NCBI RefSeq assembly: GCF_003287955.1
Contig: NZ_QMKP01000002.1
Span: 1 to 64,000 of the forward strand
Length of the DNA: 64,000 nucleotides
Direction: 5' to 3'
Source: Arthrobacter sp. AQ5-06
Lineage (GTDB): Bacteria > Actinomycetota > Actinomycetes > Actinomycetales > Micrococcaceae
Part shown: piece after piece, positions 18,625 through 28,516 of the stretch
Numbering within the stretch: the first letter of the stretch is position 1
Layout: every line of letters starts with the position of its first letter
Notes under the pieces: model-generated
What the model saw: only the letters and a program-made list of their open reading frames with translations
Told to the model about the DNA's origin: nothing
The model's database searches: none
Program-made: the position numbers and the translations under genes

Positions 18625-20343
18625 TTACGGGCAGCCGGTCCCGGCTGGATGACTTCCGACGGCGGCGGGCAGCTTTCCCGGGGCAGGCGCCGTGCCTGCC
18701 AGCACGGCAACCAGGGCGTCAAAGGCACCCGGGGTCCGGCCGTACAGCGCAATTTTCACCGGCGCGCTGGAATCCTGCAGCGGCCACGGCGCATCCAGTG
18801 CCACAGCGATATCGCCCTCGACCGGCCGCCCGGCGTAGCCGATGAGGCTGACCAGGGGGCCCGCCCCTGTGCCGAGCCCGGCCTTCGCTGCGGCCGCCTC
18901 AAACCGCGCCCTGTCCTGCGCTGATCCGCCGGCAATCCGGAGGCTTCCCTGGACGATTGGAGCGCCGCAGTGTCCGGACAGCACTGTGACGGCGGCCGCG
19001 GAGACCCGCGCCGAGATGTCCCCGCCGCTGCCGGGGGCGGCGCTGGCAGGGGCGGCTCCCGGCGGTGAGGCGATGCGGCCGCGCCAGGTCATCATGGTGG
19101 CCACGCGGTTGGCCGCTTCGTCCAGGCGTGCCGCGGGCAGGGTTCCGGCGGCCACCGCACTCACGATGGCTGCGTGGGCCTGCCCCACGTCCGTAGGCAT
19201 CAGGAGCAGGTCGGCCCCGGCAGCGAGCGCCGCCGTTGCAGCGGAGCCGCCCGGGTATTGCTTCTGGACTGCACCCATGTTGAGGGCATCGGTCACGGCC
19301 ACGCCTTTGAAGCCCATGCCGCGCAGCGCAGCATACGTGGGGCCGGACAACGACGCCGGGACTCCTGGCTCCAGGGCCGGTACAGCGATGTGCCCGGTCA
19401 TGACCATGGGCACACCGGCTGCGATGGCTGCCCGGAACGGCTTCCAGTCCCGGGCCTCGAGCTCCGCGATGCCCGCGGGCTGCACCGGGAGGTCCTGGTG
19501 CGAGTCAACGGTGACGGAGCCGTGACCCGGAAAATGCTTGACGGCAGGCAGGACGCCTGACTCCTGCATGCCCTGGGAGAACGCCACGGCAAGCGCCCCC
19601 GCTGCGTCCGGGCTGCCGGACATTGACCGGGCACCGACGGTTGGATCTGCGGGGCCGATGGTCACGTCTGCAACGGGCGCGAAGTCCACGGTGAAGCCCA
19701 GCGACCCGATCTCCGCGGCCAAGGCCCGGCCGGCGTCCTTGGTGAGCGGCACATTGCCGGCCGCCCCGTAGCTCAGGGCGGTCGGCCATTCGGTCAGGGG
19801 CGCGCCGAGCCGCGCCACAAACCCGCCCTCCTGGTCCACGCCGATGAGACCGGGCCAGGGCCTGCCGTCGGCCTTGGCGGCCTGGGCGAGCCGGGCATTG
19901 ACCGCCGTCATGGCTGCCGTGTCCGCTTGACCGCGCGCGTCGAGCGGGACGTTGTCGCCCATGATGATAGACCCGGCCAGATGGAAGCGTTCAATGATCG
20001 CGGCCTGGGCTTCGGGGTCGGTCCCGGCGTACACGGGCATCAGGACCTGACCGGCCTTCTCCTCGACCGACATCGCCGCCACTGCGGCTGAGGCAGCATC
20101 CTGGTCCCGCTGTTCGGGGCCCCAGCCCAGCGGCCGCAGCCCGGCGTCAGGTGAGGGAGAAGCGGACGGAGGTGCCGTCGTCGGACGCTCTGATTCCGGC
20201 GTTGAGGCCGGCACTGAGCCAGAAGTCGCCGGGGCGGTGGCGGGAACCGCCGTGCAAGCAGTCATGGCGGCCACGGCGGCAGCCGCAAAGAAGAGGGTGG
20301 ATTTGTGAATACACTCACGGGTCCACATGAACAAGGCCATCAA
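18625..20343 (-). CDS. GH3 beta-N-acetylhexosaminidase lipoprotein
   Basis: 572 aa. It opens with a signal peptide ending in the lipobox AMTAC, followed by a Ser/Thr/Pro/Ala linker, so it is anchored outside the membrane. The GH3 barrel has the NagZ fingerprints KHFPGHGSVTVDSHQDLPV and the nucleophile region VTDALNMGAV. It probably trims N-acetylglucosamine from peptidoglycan fragments or chitooligosaccharides. About 180 extra C-terminal residues form a second domain. The exact start is uncertain: AGGGGG lies 13 bases ahead of the ATG at 20343, and a second ATG is 15 bases further in. Confidence 0.88.
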   Translation of the reverse strand: MMALFMWTRECIHKSTLFFAAAAVAAMTACTAVPATAPATSGSVPASTPESERPTTAPPSASPSPDAGLRPLGWGPEQRDQDAASAAVAAMSVEEKAGQVLMPVYAGTDPEAQAAIIERFHLAGSIIMGDNVPLDARGQADTAAMTAVNARLAQAAKADGRPWPGLIGVDQEGGFVARLGAPLTEWPTALSYGAAGNVPLTKDAGRALAAEIGSLGFTVDFAPVADVTIGPADPTVGARSMSGSPDAAGALAVAFSQGMQESGVLPAVKHFPGHGSVTVDSHQDLPVQPAGIAELEARDWKPFRAAIAAGVPMVMTGHIAVPALEPGVPASLSGPTYAALRGMGFKGVAVTDALNMGAVQKQYPGGSAATAALAAGADLLLMPTDVGQAHAAIVSAVAAGTLPAARLDEAANRVATMMTWRGRIASPPGAAPASAAPGSGGDISARVSAAAVTVLSGHCGAPIVQGSLRIAGGSAQDRARFEAAAAKAGLGTGAGPLVSLIGYAGRPVEGDIAVALDAPWPLQDSSAPVKIALYGRTPGAFDALVAVLAGTAPAPGKLPAAVGSHPAGTGCP

Positions 20344-20415
20344 GACGATGCTACCCCCTGCATTAGACTTGAATGCGGCGCGTGCCCAGGGATATCCGAA
20401 CAGTTAGGGGAACGC

Positions 20416-21567
20416 ATGAAGATTGATTTCGCTTCATCGAAGCAATCAACTCTTGGTGTGGAATGGGAGCTTGCCCTCGTGGACGGCCAGACCGGCGAAC
20501 TGGCATCGGTAGCCAACGAAGTGCTCAGCGGCGTGGTTGCCAAGCACCCCGAACTCAATGAAGACGACGAACACCCGCACATCAAGCAGGAACTGCTGCT
20601 CAACACGGTGGAACTGGTCACCGGTATCTGCGAGACTGCAGCCGAAGCCAAGGAAGACCTCAGCCGGTCCCTGGCCGCCGTCCGCGAAATCACCGACCCC
20701 ATGGGCGTCGAGGTTTTCTGCGCCGGCAGCCACCCGTTCAGCCCGCCGCAGCTGCAGCCCGTGACGGACAAGGCCCGGTATGCCAAGTTGATCGACCGCA
20801 CCCAGTGGTGGGGCCGGCAGATGGTCATCTACGGAGTGCACGTCCACGTTGGCTTGGATCGGCGCGAAAAGGCGCTCCCCGTGCTGGACGGCCTGGTCAA
20901 CTACTTCCCGCACTTCCAGGCGCTTTCGGCGTCGAGCCCGTTCTGGGGCGGCGAGGACACCGGCTACGCATCGCACCGCGCCCTGATGTTCCAGCAGCTG
21001 CCGACGGCGGGCCTGCCCTTCCAGTTCCGGTCCTGGTCAGAGTACGAGTCCTACGTCCAGGACATGTTCACCACCGGCGTGATCGACACCCTGTCCGAGA
21101 TCCGCTGGGACATCCGGCCCGTTCCCAACCTCGGCACCATCGAAATGCGCATCTGCGACGGCCTGGCCACACTTGAGGAGGTGGGCGCCATTGCCGCGCT
21201 CACCCAGTGCCTGGTGGATGAATTTTCCACCACGCTGGACAACGGCGGCACCATCCCCACCATGCCGCCGTGGCATGTCCAGGAAAACAAGTGGCGTGCC
21301 GCCCGCTACGGCATGGAGGCCATCATCATCCTCGACGCCGCCGGCAGGGAAAAGCTGGTCACCGACCACCTCCTGGAGACCTTGAACCGGCTTGAGCCGG
21401 TGGCCGCGAAGCTCGGCTGCCCGGACGAACTGGCCGACGTCGAAAAGATCATCCGTCGCGGCGCCGGGTACCAGCGGCAGCGCCGCGTCGCTGCCGAGCA
21501 CGGCGGCGACCTGCAGGCCGTGGTGCTGGACCTGGTCAAGCAGATGCGGAACGGCCCGACGGGCTAA
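20416..21567 (+). CDS. carboxylate-amine / glutamate-cysteine ligase
   Basis: 383 aa, GCS2 family (YbdK type). LGVEWELALVDGQTGEL opens the ATP-grasp-like catalytic fold, HVHVGL carries the metal-binding His, and RWDIRPVPNLGTIEMRICDG is a family hallmark. In E. coli YbdK has weak glutamate-cysteine ligase activity. Here a role in gamma-glutamylcysteine or ergothioneine supply is possible but unproven, as mycothiol is the main thiol in this lineage. ATG 20416 follows TTAGGGGAACGC; the upstream frame overlaps the divergent GH3 signal sequence. Confidence 0.85.
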   Translation: MKIDFASSKQSTLGVEWELALVDGQTGELASVANEVLSGVVAKHPELNEDDEHPHIKQELLLNTVELVTGICETAAEAKEDLSRSLAAVREITDPMGVEVFCAGSHPFSPPQLQPVTDKARYAKLIDRTQWWGRQMVIYGVHVHVGLDRREKALPVLDGLVNYFPHFQALSASSPFWGGEDTGYASHRALMFQQLPTAGLPFQFRSWSEYESYVQDMFTTGVIDTLSEIRWDIRPVPNLGTIEMRICDGLATLEEVGAIAALTQCLVDEFSTTLDNGGTIPTMPPWHVQENKWRAARYGMEAIIILDAAGREKLVTDHLLETLNRLEPVAAKLGCPDELADVEKIIRRGAGYQRQRRVAAEHGGDLQAVVLDLVKQMRNGPTG

Positions 21568-21576
21568 ATCCCCCCG

Positions 21577-21635
21577 TTGCTCTATCAGTTTTGGTCCCTA
21601 AAACCGTGGTTTGGGGACCAAAAATGATAGAGCAA
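21577..21635. repeat. 59-bp palindromic element, copy A
   Basis: TTGCTCTATCAGTTTTGGTC begins one arm and GACCAAAAATGATAGAGCAA ends the other; the arms pair almost fully around a tiny loop. It fills the gap between two convergent genes. Copies B (31992) and C (33032) have the same 59-base length. Confidence 0.88.
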
Positions 21636-21653
21636 ATGGGATGAATCGTCGGA

Positions 21654-22790
21654 TCAGGCGGGGAGTGACACCGCGGTGACCGGCATCGAGGAGTCCGGGG
21701 CGAAGCGGATGCCGCTGGGCCTGATCCCGGCCATCACCAGCTGAGCACCGAGGGCTGCCACCATGGCGCCGTTGTCTGTACACAGGTCCAGCGGCGGCAC
21801 GTGGAGTTTAATTCCGGCTAACGCACAGCGCTGACCGGTGAGTTCCCGCAGCCTGGAGTTGGCCGCCACTCCCCCGCCCAAGAGCACATCTTTGATGCCC
21901 TGCTCGCGGCAGGCCAGGACCGCCTTGGACGTGATCACATCCACCACCGCTTCCTGGAAGGCTGCGGCGATGTCGGCCACCGGCACCTCCTCGCCACGGG
22001 CCTCGAACTGCTCGACGCACCTCGCCACCGCCGTCTTCAGGCCGCTGAAGGACCAGTCGTAGCGGTGCTTTCCCGGTTCCTGGGCGGTGCCCATGTACTT
22101 GGGCTGGCTGAGGCCGCGCGGGAACCGGATGGCTTTGGGGTTACCAGTGGGGGCCAATTTGTCGATAGCCGGGCCGCCCGGGTAGCCGAGGCCCAGGATG
22201 CGGGCCACCTTGTCGTAGGCTTCGCCGGCAGCGTCGTCGATGGTGGAGCCGAGGAGCTGGACGTCGCTGGTGATGCTGTTGATCTTCAGGATCTCGGTGT
22301 GCCCGCCGGAGACCAGCAGGGCGCCCAGGTTCTCCGGGAGACGCCCGCCGTGGCCGAGCCCTGAGGCAAGAGCGGCGGAACGGCCGGCGCCAGCACCGCC
22401 GTCGGGGTTTCCGTCCAGCAGCCCGACGCCGACATGCGCCACCAGGTGGTTGATGGCATACAGCGGCTTTCCGGTAGCCACGGCCAATGCCTTCGCGGCG
22501 CAAACCCCCACCATCAGCGCGCCGGCGAGCCCCGGGCCGGAGGTGACGGCGATGGCGTCGATGTCCTCCAGCGTCACAGCGGCTTCGGCGAGGGCCTGGC
22601 GCAGGGTGGGCACAAAGGCATCAAGGTGCGCGCGGGAGGCTATCTCGGGGATCACTCCGCCAAAGCGAACGTGCTCGTCCATTGAGGAAGACACAGTGTT
22701 GGTGAGCAGCGTGGTGCCGCGGACGATCCCGACGCCGGTTTCGTCGCAGGAGGATTCGATGCCCAGCACCAGGGGCTGCGAGCGGTTCAT
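21654..22790 (-). CDS. tsaD: tRNA t6A synthase subunit TsaD
   Basis: 378 aa. With TsaB and TsaE it transfers the threonylcarbamoyl group to A37 of ANN-decoding tRNAs. The start is [15 protein letters not shown], the metal site is the HxxxH in INHLVAHVG, and VSGGHTEI and [12 protein letters not shown] complete the ASKHA fold. Slightly longer than usual because of a Gly/Ala-rich insert around residue 130. It is last in alr-tsaE-tsaB-rimI-tsaD and overlaps rimI by 4 bases. Confidence 0.96.
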   Translation of the reverse strand: MNRSQPLVLGIESSCDETGVGIVRGTTLLTNTVSSSMDEHVRFGGVIPEIASRAHLDAFVPTLRQALAEAAVTLEDIDAIAVTSGPGLAGALMVGVCAAKALAVATGKPLYAINHLVAHVGVGLLDGNPDGGAGAGRSAALASGLGHGGRLPENLGALLVSGGHTEILKINSITSDVQLLGSTIDDAAGEAYDKVARILGLGYPGGPAIDKLAPTGNPKAIRFPRGLSQPKYMGTAQEPGKHRYDWSFSGLKTAVARCVEQFEARGEEVPVADIAAAFQEAVVDVITSKAVLACREQGIKDVLLGGGVAANSRLRELTGQRCALAGIKLHVPPLDLCTDNGAMVAALGAQLVMAGIRPSGIRFAPDSSMPVTAVSLPA

Positions 22791-23332
22791 GCCTGGCCTG
22801 CTTCTGTTGAGCGATCAAGGGCTGGTGTGGAGTCGGCTGGTGTGGGGTCCGGCACTGAGCCTTCGGGGAACATCTGCAGTCGCATGATCAGGGCGTCAAC
22901 CCCGTCGCGGTAATACCCCCGGCGGACGTGGATCTGTTCGAAGCCGAACCGCACGTACAACTGCTGCGCCCGGGGATTGTCCGCACGGACCTCTAGGAGG
23001 ACGTCCGCCGCCCCGCGGTGCCGGGCTTCCTCAATCAGCCGGGTCAGGAGCGTTGAGCCGATGCCCCGGCCTTCGAATTCAGGCACGACGGCGATGGTCT
23101 GGACATCCGCGATGGGCTCGATGCACATCAGGCCGGCGTAGCCCACAATGTCCCCGCCGCTTTCCGCCACCAGGTAGCGGCGCGTTTCGCGCTGGGAAAG
23201 TTCGGACAGGAACATGTGCAGCGGCCAAGCGTCCGCCGGGAACAGCCGCTGTTCGAGAGCGTCCACAGCGGGCACATCCTCCAGGGTCATGTCCCGAAAG
23301 ACCACTCCGTCAGCACTGGTCGGCATGCTCAC
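22787..23332 (-). CDS. rimI: ribosomal protein S18 alanine acetyltransferase
   Basis: 181 aa GNAT enzyme. The acetyl-CoA loop reads [15 protein letters not shown], followed by [20 protein letters not shown], the RimI signature. In bacteria it is habitually placed between tsaB and tsaD, as here; substrate range may include other N-termini. About 20 extra C-terminal residues ([13 protein letters not shown]...) look unstructured. Four-base overlaps with both neighbours. Confidence 0.92.
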   Translation of the reverse strand: MSMPTSADGVVFRDMTLEDVPAVDALEQRLFPADAWPLHMFLSELSQRETRRYLVAESGGDIVGYAGLMCIEPIADVQTIAVVPEFEGRGIGSTLLTRLIEEARHRGAADVLLEVRADNPRAQQLYVRFGFEQIHVRRGYYRDGVDALIMRLQMFPEGSVPDPTPADSTPALDRSTEAGQA

Positions 23333-24000
23333 AGGGCCCGCTTTCGCGGGCCGGGCACCTGGGCGTCGGATTCCCGGAGGTACAGGGGCGTGGAGTCGAG
23401 CAACTGCGCGCCGGCGGCGAGCCGGGCCAAGGCGAACTGTCCGAGGTAGAGGGCGTCCGGCTGTTCATTGCTGAAGCCAGGGTCTGCGCGCAGCACATCA
23501 CTGTAGAGTCCGGCGCCGGCGCCGTAGGCCGGGAGGTCCGGCAGGTCCGCGGCGAAACTGACATGCGGACCGTCCTCAAGCTGCGGCAACTGGCCTTCGG
23601 CGAGGCTGTAGCGCGCCCAGTAGACCTCCTTGCGCCGGGCGTCCGTGACCACCAGGAATTCGGCCGCAGCATCGGTGGACTCTGCCACTTCCAGGGCCAC
23701 GGCGTCCAGGCTCATCAGCCCGTACAGCGGCTTGTCCCAGACGAAGGCGAGCGTCCTGGCGGTTGCGATCCCGGAGCGCAGGCCGGTGAACGGGCCGGGG
23801 CCCACGCCTGTCACGATTGCGTCGATGTCCCGGCCGGTGACGCCGGCAGAGGCAAGGAGGTCCTCGATGCCGGGGGCCAGCACTTCGGCGTGGCTGCGGG
23901 TGTCCTCGGTGGAGAAGCTGGCCACCACGCCTTCGAGGGCGTCGTCCGAGACCAGTGCGGCACTGGCCACGGCGGAGGTGTCGATGGCGAGAATGAGCAT
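23329..24000 (-). CDS. tsaB: tRNA t6A synthase subunit TsaB
   Basis: 223 aa. It is the ASKHA partner that scaffolds TsaD. LILAIDTSAVASAALV opens the fold, and GVGPGPFTGLRSGIATARTL is the family's strongest signature. ATG at 24000 overlaps the tsaE stop by 1 base (TGATG) and its own stop overlaps rimI by 4, consistent with one coupled message. Confidence 0.94.
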   Translation of the reverse strand: MLILAIDTSAVASAALVSDDALEGVVASFSTEDTRSHAEVLAPGIEDLLASAGVTGRDIDAIVTGVGPGPFTGLRSGIATARTLAFVWDKPLYGLMSLDAVALEVAESTDAAAEFLVVTDARRKEVYWARYSLAEGQLPQLEDGPHVSFAADLPDLPAYGAGAGLYSDVLRADPGFSNEQPDALYLGQFALARLAAGAQLLDSTPLYLRESDAQVPGPRKRAL

Positions 24001-24596
24001 CAGGGTGTCCCTTCGATGGCGTCGCCCAGGGCAGGCCTTGTGCTCCAGCGGGGACCAAACCCGCGCAGCACGATGGTGCGGGGTTCGTCGAGGTCCTCAG
24101 TGTCAAAGTCCAGGATTTCGGCGTGGGCGGGGTTGGGTTCCCGTGCCGTGGAGTCCAGCCCGATCGCGCGGTGCAGGTCCACTTCCAGCCGGCTCTCGCT
24201 CAGGTGCTCCACCCGGCCGCGTCCCCACTCCACCACAGTCACGGACGAGTCCAGCGTGTTTTCCAGGTCAATATCGTCGATTTCCGACGCCGATCCCAGC
24301 CGGTACGCGTCAACGTGCACCAGATCCGGGCCACCGGGTCGCGGGCCGTCGGGCAGGTTGGGGTGGATGCGGACCAGGACGAAGGTGGGCGAGATGATGC
24401 CCGCGCGGACGCCCAGGCCCTCGCCGAGCCCCTGCGTGAAGGTGGTTTTCCCGGCACCCAGCTCGCCGGTCAGCACCAACAGGTCCCCGGCCTGCAGCTC
24501 TGCCCCCAAAACGGCTGCGAGCGCGTGAGTCTGGTCCGCCGTCGTGACTCTCAGCGTCTCTTCCCAGTGGGGCATCTCTGCCGGGGGCACGCTCAC
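24000..24596 (-). CDS. tsaE: tRNA t6A synthase ATPase TsaE
   Basis: 198 aa. It hydrolyses ATP to drive turnover of the TsaBD complex. The P-loop is LTGELGAGKTTFTQGL; SPTFVLVRIH, HVDAYRL and VTVVEWG are the later family motifs. It is longer than the typical ~155 aa through a C-terminal tail. The GTG at 24596 is chosen because it overlaps the alr stop by 4 bases (GTGA), the pattern of the whole operon; an internal ATG at 24575 is the alternative. Confidence 0.92.
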   Translation of the reverse strand: MSVPPAEMPHWEETLRVTTADQTHALAAVLGAELQAGDLLVLTGELGAGKTTFTQGLGEGLGVRAGIISPTFVLVRIHPNLPDGPRPGGPDLVHVDAYRLGSASEIDDIDLENTLDSSVTVVEWGRGRVEHLSESRLEVDLHRAIGLDSTAREPNPAHAEILDFDTEDLDEPRTIVLRGFGPRWSTRPALGDAIEGTP

Positions 24597-25843
24597 GGTG
24601 TTGCCTGCCCGGCGCCGGGAGCGTCGCCGGCAGGGCTGCTGCCGGAAGAGTCGACGGCGGGACTGTCGTTTATGAACCGGCGCGGCACCCGCGGGCTGAT
24701 CCGGGTCACGATCTCGTAGTTGTTGGTGCCGGCGGCGACCGCCCAGTCGTCCGCCGTGGGCCCGCCGTCGTCCCCGTTGCCGAACAGCACCGCCTCGGCG
24801 CCGAAGAGGTCCGCGCCGGCGGGGCCGATGTTGCCGAGGTCGATGACCATCTGGTCCATGGCTATCCTGCCCACCACGGGGTAGGTCCGGCCAGCCACCC
24901 GGACCGGACCACCGGTGGCGATGCGGGGCACACCGTCGGCGTATCCCAGCGGGATCAGCGCCAGGGTGCTGGGGCCGCTGGTGCGGTAGCGCAGGCCATA
25001 GGAGACACCCTGCCCGTCGGGGACCTGCTTGCATTGGGATACCAGGGTGCGCAGCGTCATCGCGGGGCGGAGGCCCAGTTCGGCGGACGTCTGGCCTTCA
25101 AAGGGCGAGAGGCCGTAAATGCCCAGCCCTACACGGACCAGGTCAAAGTGCGTATCGGGGCGGGACAGTGTGGCCGGGGTGTTGGCCAGGTGGCGGACTT
25201 CGGGGTCCACGCCGGCGTCCTCGGCCAGAGCCAGCACCTCGCGGAAAGCCGCCAACTGGTCATCGGTTTCCGGCCGTTCGGGTTCATCGGCCACGGACAG
25301 GTGGGAGAAGATGCCCACCACCCGCAGGAGGCCCTGGTCCTGGTACTCCATGGCTTCGCCCAACAACTGGTCCCAGGCATCGAGCGTTGCGCCGTTCCGG
25401 CCCAGGCCTGTGTCCACTTTCAGGTGGATGCGCGCGGGACGCTCTTGGTCACGCGCGGCAGCCACAATCCGGTCCAGTTCCCAGCCGGAGCAGCCGATGT
25501 CGACGCCGGCGGCAACCGCTGCGGCAAAGTTGCTTTCGGCCGTGTGCAGCCAGGCCAGCAGCGGCGCCTCGATGCCCGCGGCCCGCAGTGCCAGCGCCTC
25601 AGAGATATGTGCGACGCCCAGCCAGGATGCGCCGGCTTCGAGGGCGGCCCGGGCCACCGGAACCGCGCCGTGTCCGTAAGCGTCGGCTTTCACCACCGCC
25701 ATGACCTTGGCGGGTGAGGCAGCGTCCGCCAGCCGCCGCACGTTGTGGCGGATGGCGTCCAGGTCGATGACGGCGGACCGCTCGTACAGAGGATCAGGTC
25801 CTGAGGCCGCGCTGAAGTCACCGGTTGTTACGGGATAAGTCAC
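24593..25843 (-). CDS. alr: alanine racemase
   Basis: 416 aa PLP enzyme making D-alanine for peptidoglycan. The PLP-Lys motif is AVVKADAYGHGAVPVARAAL; the second catalytic base Tyr lies in GLRYRTSGPSTLALIPLGYADG, and RIAMDQMVIDLG is also diagnostic. GTG 25843 (VTYPVTTGDFS) gives a normal N-terminus; the open frame reaching 26068 runs through the upstream kinase gene. The ribosome site ahead of the GTG is weak. First gene of the operon with tsaE, tsaB, rimI and tsaD. Confidence 0.93.
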   Translation of the reverse strand: MTYPVTTGDFSAASGPDPLYERSAVIDLDAIRHNVRRLADAASPAKVMAVVKADAYGHGAVPVARAALEAGASWLGVAHISEALALRAAGIEAPLLAWLHTAESNFAAAVAAGVDIGCSGWELDRIVAAARDQERPARIHLKVDTGLGRNGATLDAWDQLLGEAMEYQDQGLLRVVGIFSHLSVADEPERPETDDQLAAFREVLALAEDAGVDPEVRHLANTPATLSRPDTHFDLVRVGLGIYGLSPFEGQTSAELGLRPAMTLRTLVSQCKQVPDGQGVSYGLRYRTSGPSTLALIPLGYADGVPRIATGGPVRVAGRTYPVVGRIAMDQMVIDLGNIGPAGADLFGAEAVLFGNGDDGGPTADDWAVAAGTNNYEIVTRISPRVPRRFINDSPAVDSSGSSPAGDAPGAGQATP

Positions 25844-25923
25844 CTTAGTGATTCTAGTGCGGGCGATCAGGGCGGGATAATCGCGCTGCGTTCCGCGCGT
25901 TCCCGGCGCCCCGGCGTAGGGCG

Positions 25924-27024
25924 TCAGGCATCGGACAGGTGCGCGATGGTGGCGGTGGCGCGGCGCTGCGCCGCGAGCGGGACGTCGCTGACAATGTCGG
26001 CGAGGAAACCGAAGCGGCGGAGCCACTGGCTGCTCTGGCGTTCCGGCCTGGAGTTGGCCCGCTTCCACCAGTCGGCGATGTCGCCCCAGCCTGGCGCCGC
26101 CAGCGAACCGCCCACCTCCTGCACGGCCAGGGAGGCGCAGAGGTTGGCGAAACGGAGCCGGTTGCCCAGCGGCCAGCCGGCCAGGCTGCCCACGATGAAG
26201 GCCGCGTCAAAGCAATCGCCGGCCCCGGTGGGATCAAAGGCAGTCACCGGCAGAGACGGTACCCACTCCTCCTCCCCCGTCTCCGAGTCCACGGCCATGG
26301 CACCTTGCGCGCCGAGCGTCACCACGGCCACGGGCACACGGTCCGCCAGCGCGTACAGCGCGGACCACGGATTATCCTTACCCGTGAAGGCCATCGCCTC
26401 GCGCTGGTTGGGCAGGAAGGCGTGGAAATACTGCAGGTTCTCGAGCCGGACCGGTGACCACTTCCCGCTGGGGTCCCAGCCGACGTCCCCGAACAGCTTG
26501 ACGCCGGCCTGTTGCGCGGCCACGGCCCACGGTTCAACCTCATCGTCCAGCTCGGCAATGCCGGCGAGCGCTGGCGGCGGCGAACCGATCAGTTCCGACG
26601 ACGTCACGGGGGCCGGGTGGCCATGCGTCACCAGGGAACGGTCGTTCTGGACGCTGAGCGAGACGGTGACCGGGGAATGCCACCCCGCGATGCGCCGCGA
26701 CAGGCTCAGGTCCACGTGTTCCTGCCCGGCCAGGATTTTCCAGTTGTAGTCCCCGTAGCCGTCGTCCCCGAAGGCGGCTGCCAGTCCCGTGCGCAGTCCC
26801 AGCCTCGCCGCGGCAATGGCCTGGTTCGCGACGCCGCCCGGGCAGCTGCCCATGCCTTCGCTCCAGATTTCCGTGCCCGGCTCGGGCGCGTGCGGCAGTC
26901 CGGTGAAGATGATGTCCTGGAAAACCGTGCCGGCCAGCAGCAGGTCGAATCCGCCGTCGGACGGTGTGCGGACGGTTGAGAGCGGATCGAAGCGGCGGTC
27001 CGGGATGGCGTCCATGTCCGGCAC
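25924..27024 (-). CDS. PfkB-family carbohydrate kinase
   Basis: 366 aa. PfkB signature 1 region is GSCPGGVANQAIAAARLG and signature 2 DPTGAGDCFDAAF, with the catalytic Asp in the latter. It phosphorylates a sugar or nucleoside with ATP; substrate unknown. It is divergent from a GH4 glycosidase with about 60 bases between, which suggests the two share a sugar-use pathway: GH4 enzymes split phospho-sugars. A second ATG at 27015 could be the true start. Confidence 0.88.
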   Translation of the reverse strand: MPDMDAIPDRRFDPLSTVRTPSDGGFDLLLAGTVFQDIIFTGLPHAPEPGTEIWSEGMGSCPGGVANQAIAAARLGLRTGLAAAFGDDGYGDYNWKILAGQEHVDLSLSRRIAGWHSPVTVSLSVQNDRSLVTHGHPAPVTSSELIGSPPPALAGIAELDDEVEPWAVAAQQAGVKLFGDVGWDPSGKWSPVRLENLQYFHAFLPNQREAMAFTGKDNPWSALYALADRVPVAVVTLGAQGAMAVDSETGEEEWVPSLPVTAFDPTGAGDCFDAAFIVGSLAGWPLGNRLRFANLCASLAVQEVGGSLAAPGWGDIADWWKRANSRPERQSSQWLRRFGFLADIVSDVPLAAQRRATATIAHLSDA

Positions 27025-27085
27025 ACTACGCCCTGCCGCGGCCCCACGGTAGGGGCGCGCCCGGCGGCCCCCTAGACTGCTGACT

Positions 27086-28516
27086 ATGCGGCTTATGATT
27101 GCCGGCGGCGGCGGATTCCGCGTGCCGCTTGTCTACCGGGCGCTGGCGTCCGGCGCGTTTGCGGGGCTGGTCAGCGAACTGGTGCTGTTCGACGTCGATC
27201 CCGCCCGCCTCCGCGCCATCGCCGCGGTTCTGGACGCCATGCCGGAGTCCGACGGCGGTGCTGCCGCCGGCGCCAACGAGCGTGCCCAACCTCCCGCCGT
27301 CCGTACCACCAGGTCCCTGCCGGAGGCCCTCGCCGGGGCAGACCTGGTGTTCGCGGCGATCCGCCCCGGCGGCACGGCCGGCCGGATCAAGGACGAACGC
27401 GTGGCTCAGGACCTTGGCCTGCTCGGCCAGGAAACCACCGGCGCGGGCGGCATTTCCTACGCCCTGCGCACCATCCCCGAGATGCTGCACCTGGCACGTC
27501 AGATGCGGGAGCTCTGCCCGGACGCCTGGCTGATCAACTTCACCAACCCGGCCGGCATGGTCACCGAAGCCCTGCTGCCCGTCCTCGGCCGGAAGGTCAT
27601 CGGGATCTGCGATTCCGCGGGCGGGCTGGTGCACCGGGCGGCCCGCGCGGCCGGCATGCCGCTGCCGGACGGAAGGCTCGACGGCGTGGGTTACTTCGGT
27701 CTCAACCACCTGGGCTGGCTCTACCGGCTGGAGTCCGGCGGCCGGGATCTGCTGCCCGCGCTGCTGTCGGACCCGGCCGCCCTAGGCACTTTTGAGGAAG
27801 GCCGGCTCTTTCCGCAGCCGTTCCTCAAGGATCTCGGCGTCCTGCCCAACGAATACCTCTATTACTACTACCGGCGGGACAGCGCCGAAGCGGCCATGCG
27901 CGCCATGGCCCAGACCCGCGGTGAGTCCATCCACCACCAGCAGGCCGAGCTGTATCCGCGGCTCGCATCTGCAGGGGCGGATGCGTACAGACTGTGGGAC
28001 GCGGCCCGCCGCTCGCGGGAGGAAGGCTACCTCGCGGAGGCACGGACCCACGGCGAGCAGCGCGACGAGGACGACCTCGCCGGCGGCGGCTACGAACGCG
28101 TGGCTCTGGCCGTGATGCGCGCATTGGCGGGGGCCGGGGATGCCCAGCTGATCCTCAACACCCCCAACATGCTTCCGTCCGATCCTGGCGGGGCGACCAC
28201 CCCCGGAAGCACCACCCCGGAACCGGCCATTCCGGGACTGCCGGCGGACGCCATCGTCGAGGTCCCCTGCACGGTATCGCCCGACGGCGCGGTGCCGCTT
28301 CCGCAGTCAGCCCCGGGACCGGAGCAACTCACCCTGCTCCGGCGCGTCAAGGAGGTGGAGCGGCTCACTGTCCGGGCAGCGACGCACGGAGACCGGGCGG
28401 ACGCCGTCGGCGCCTTCAGCCGGCATCCCCTGGTGGACTCCCCCGCCCTGGGCGCCGAGTTGCTGGCCGGTTACGAGCGCGCCTTCCCTGCTCTGCCTGG
28501 GGTTTGGCGCGGCTAG
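27086..28516 (+). CDS. GH4 family 6-phospho-beta-glucosidase
   Basis: 476 aa. It begins with a Rossmann NAD site, RLMIAGGGGFRVPLVYRAL; GH4 enzymes use NAD and a divalent metal in an unusual redox-elimination mechanism. The metal ligands are expected in GICDSAGG (Cys) and GLNHLGWL (His); NFTNPAGMVTEA is another hallmark. An insertion rich in Gly/Thr/Pro (GGATTPGSTTPEPA, near residue 370) is unusual for the family. The C-terminus overlaps the convergent GNAT gene by 4 bases. Divergent from a PfkB kinase. Confidence 0.88.
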   Translation: MRLMIAGGGGFRVPLVYRALASGAFAGLVSELVLFDVDPARLRAIAAVLDAMPESDGGAAAGANERAQPPAVRTTRSLPEALAGADLVFAAIRPGGTAGRIKDERVAQDLGLLGQETTGAGGISYALRTIPEMLHLARQMRELCPDAWLINFTNPAGMVTEALLPVLGRKVIGICDSAGGLVHRAARAAGMPLPDGRLDGVGYFGLNHLGWLYRLESGGRDLLPALLSDPAALGTFEEGRLFPQPFLKDLGVLPNEYLYYYYRRDSAEAAMRAMAQTRGESIHHQQAELYPRLASAGADAYRLWDAARRSREEGYLAEARTHGEQRDEDDLAGGGYERVALAVMRALAGAGDAQLILNTPNMLPSDPGGATTPGSTTPEPAIPGLPADAIVEVPCTVSPDGAVPLPQSAPGPEQLTLLRRVKEVERLTVRAATHGDRADAVGAFSRHPLVDSPALGAELLAGYERAFPALPGVWRG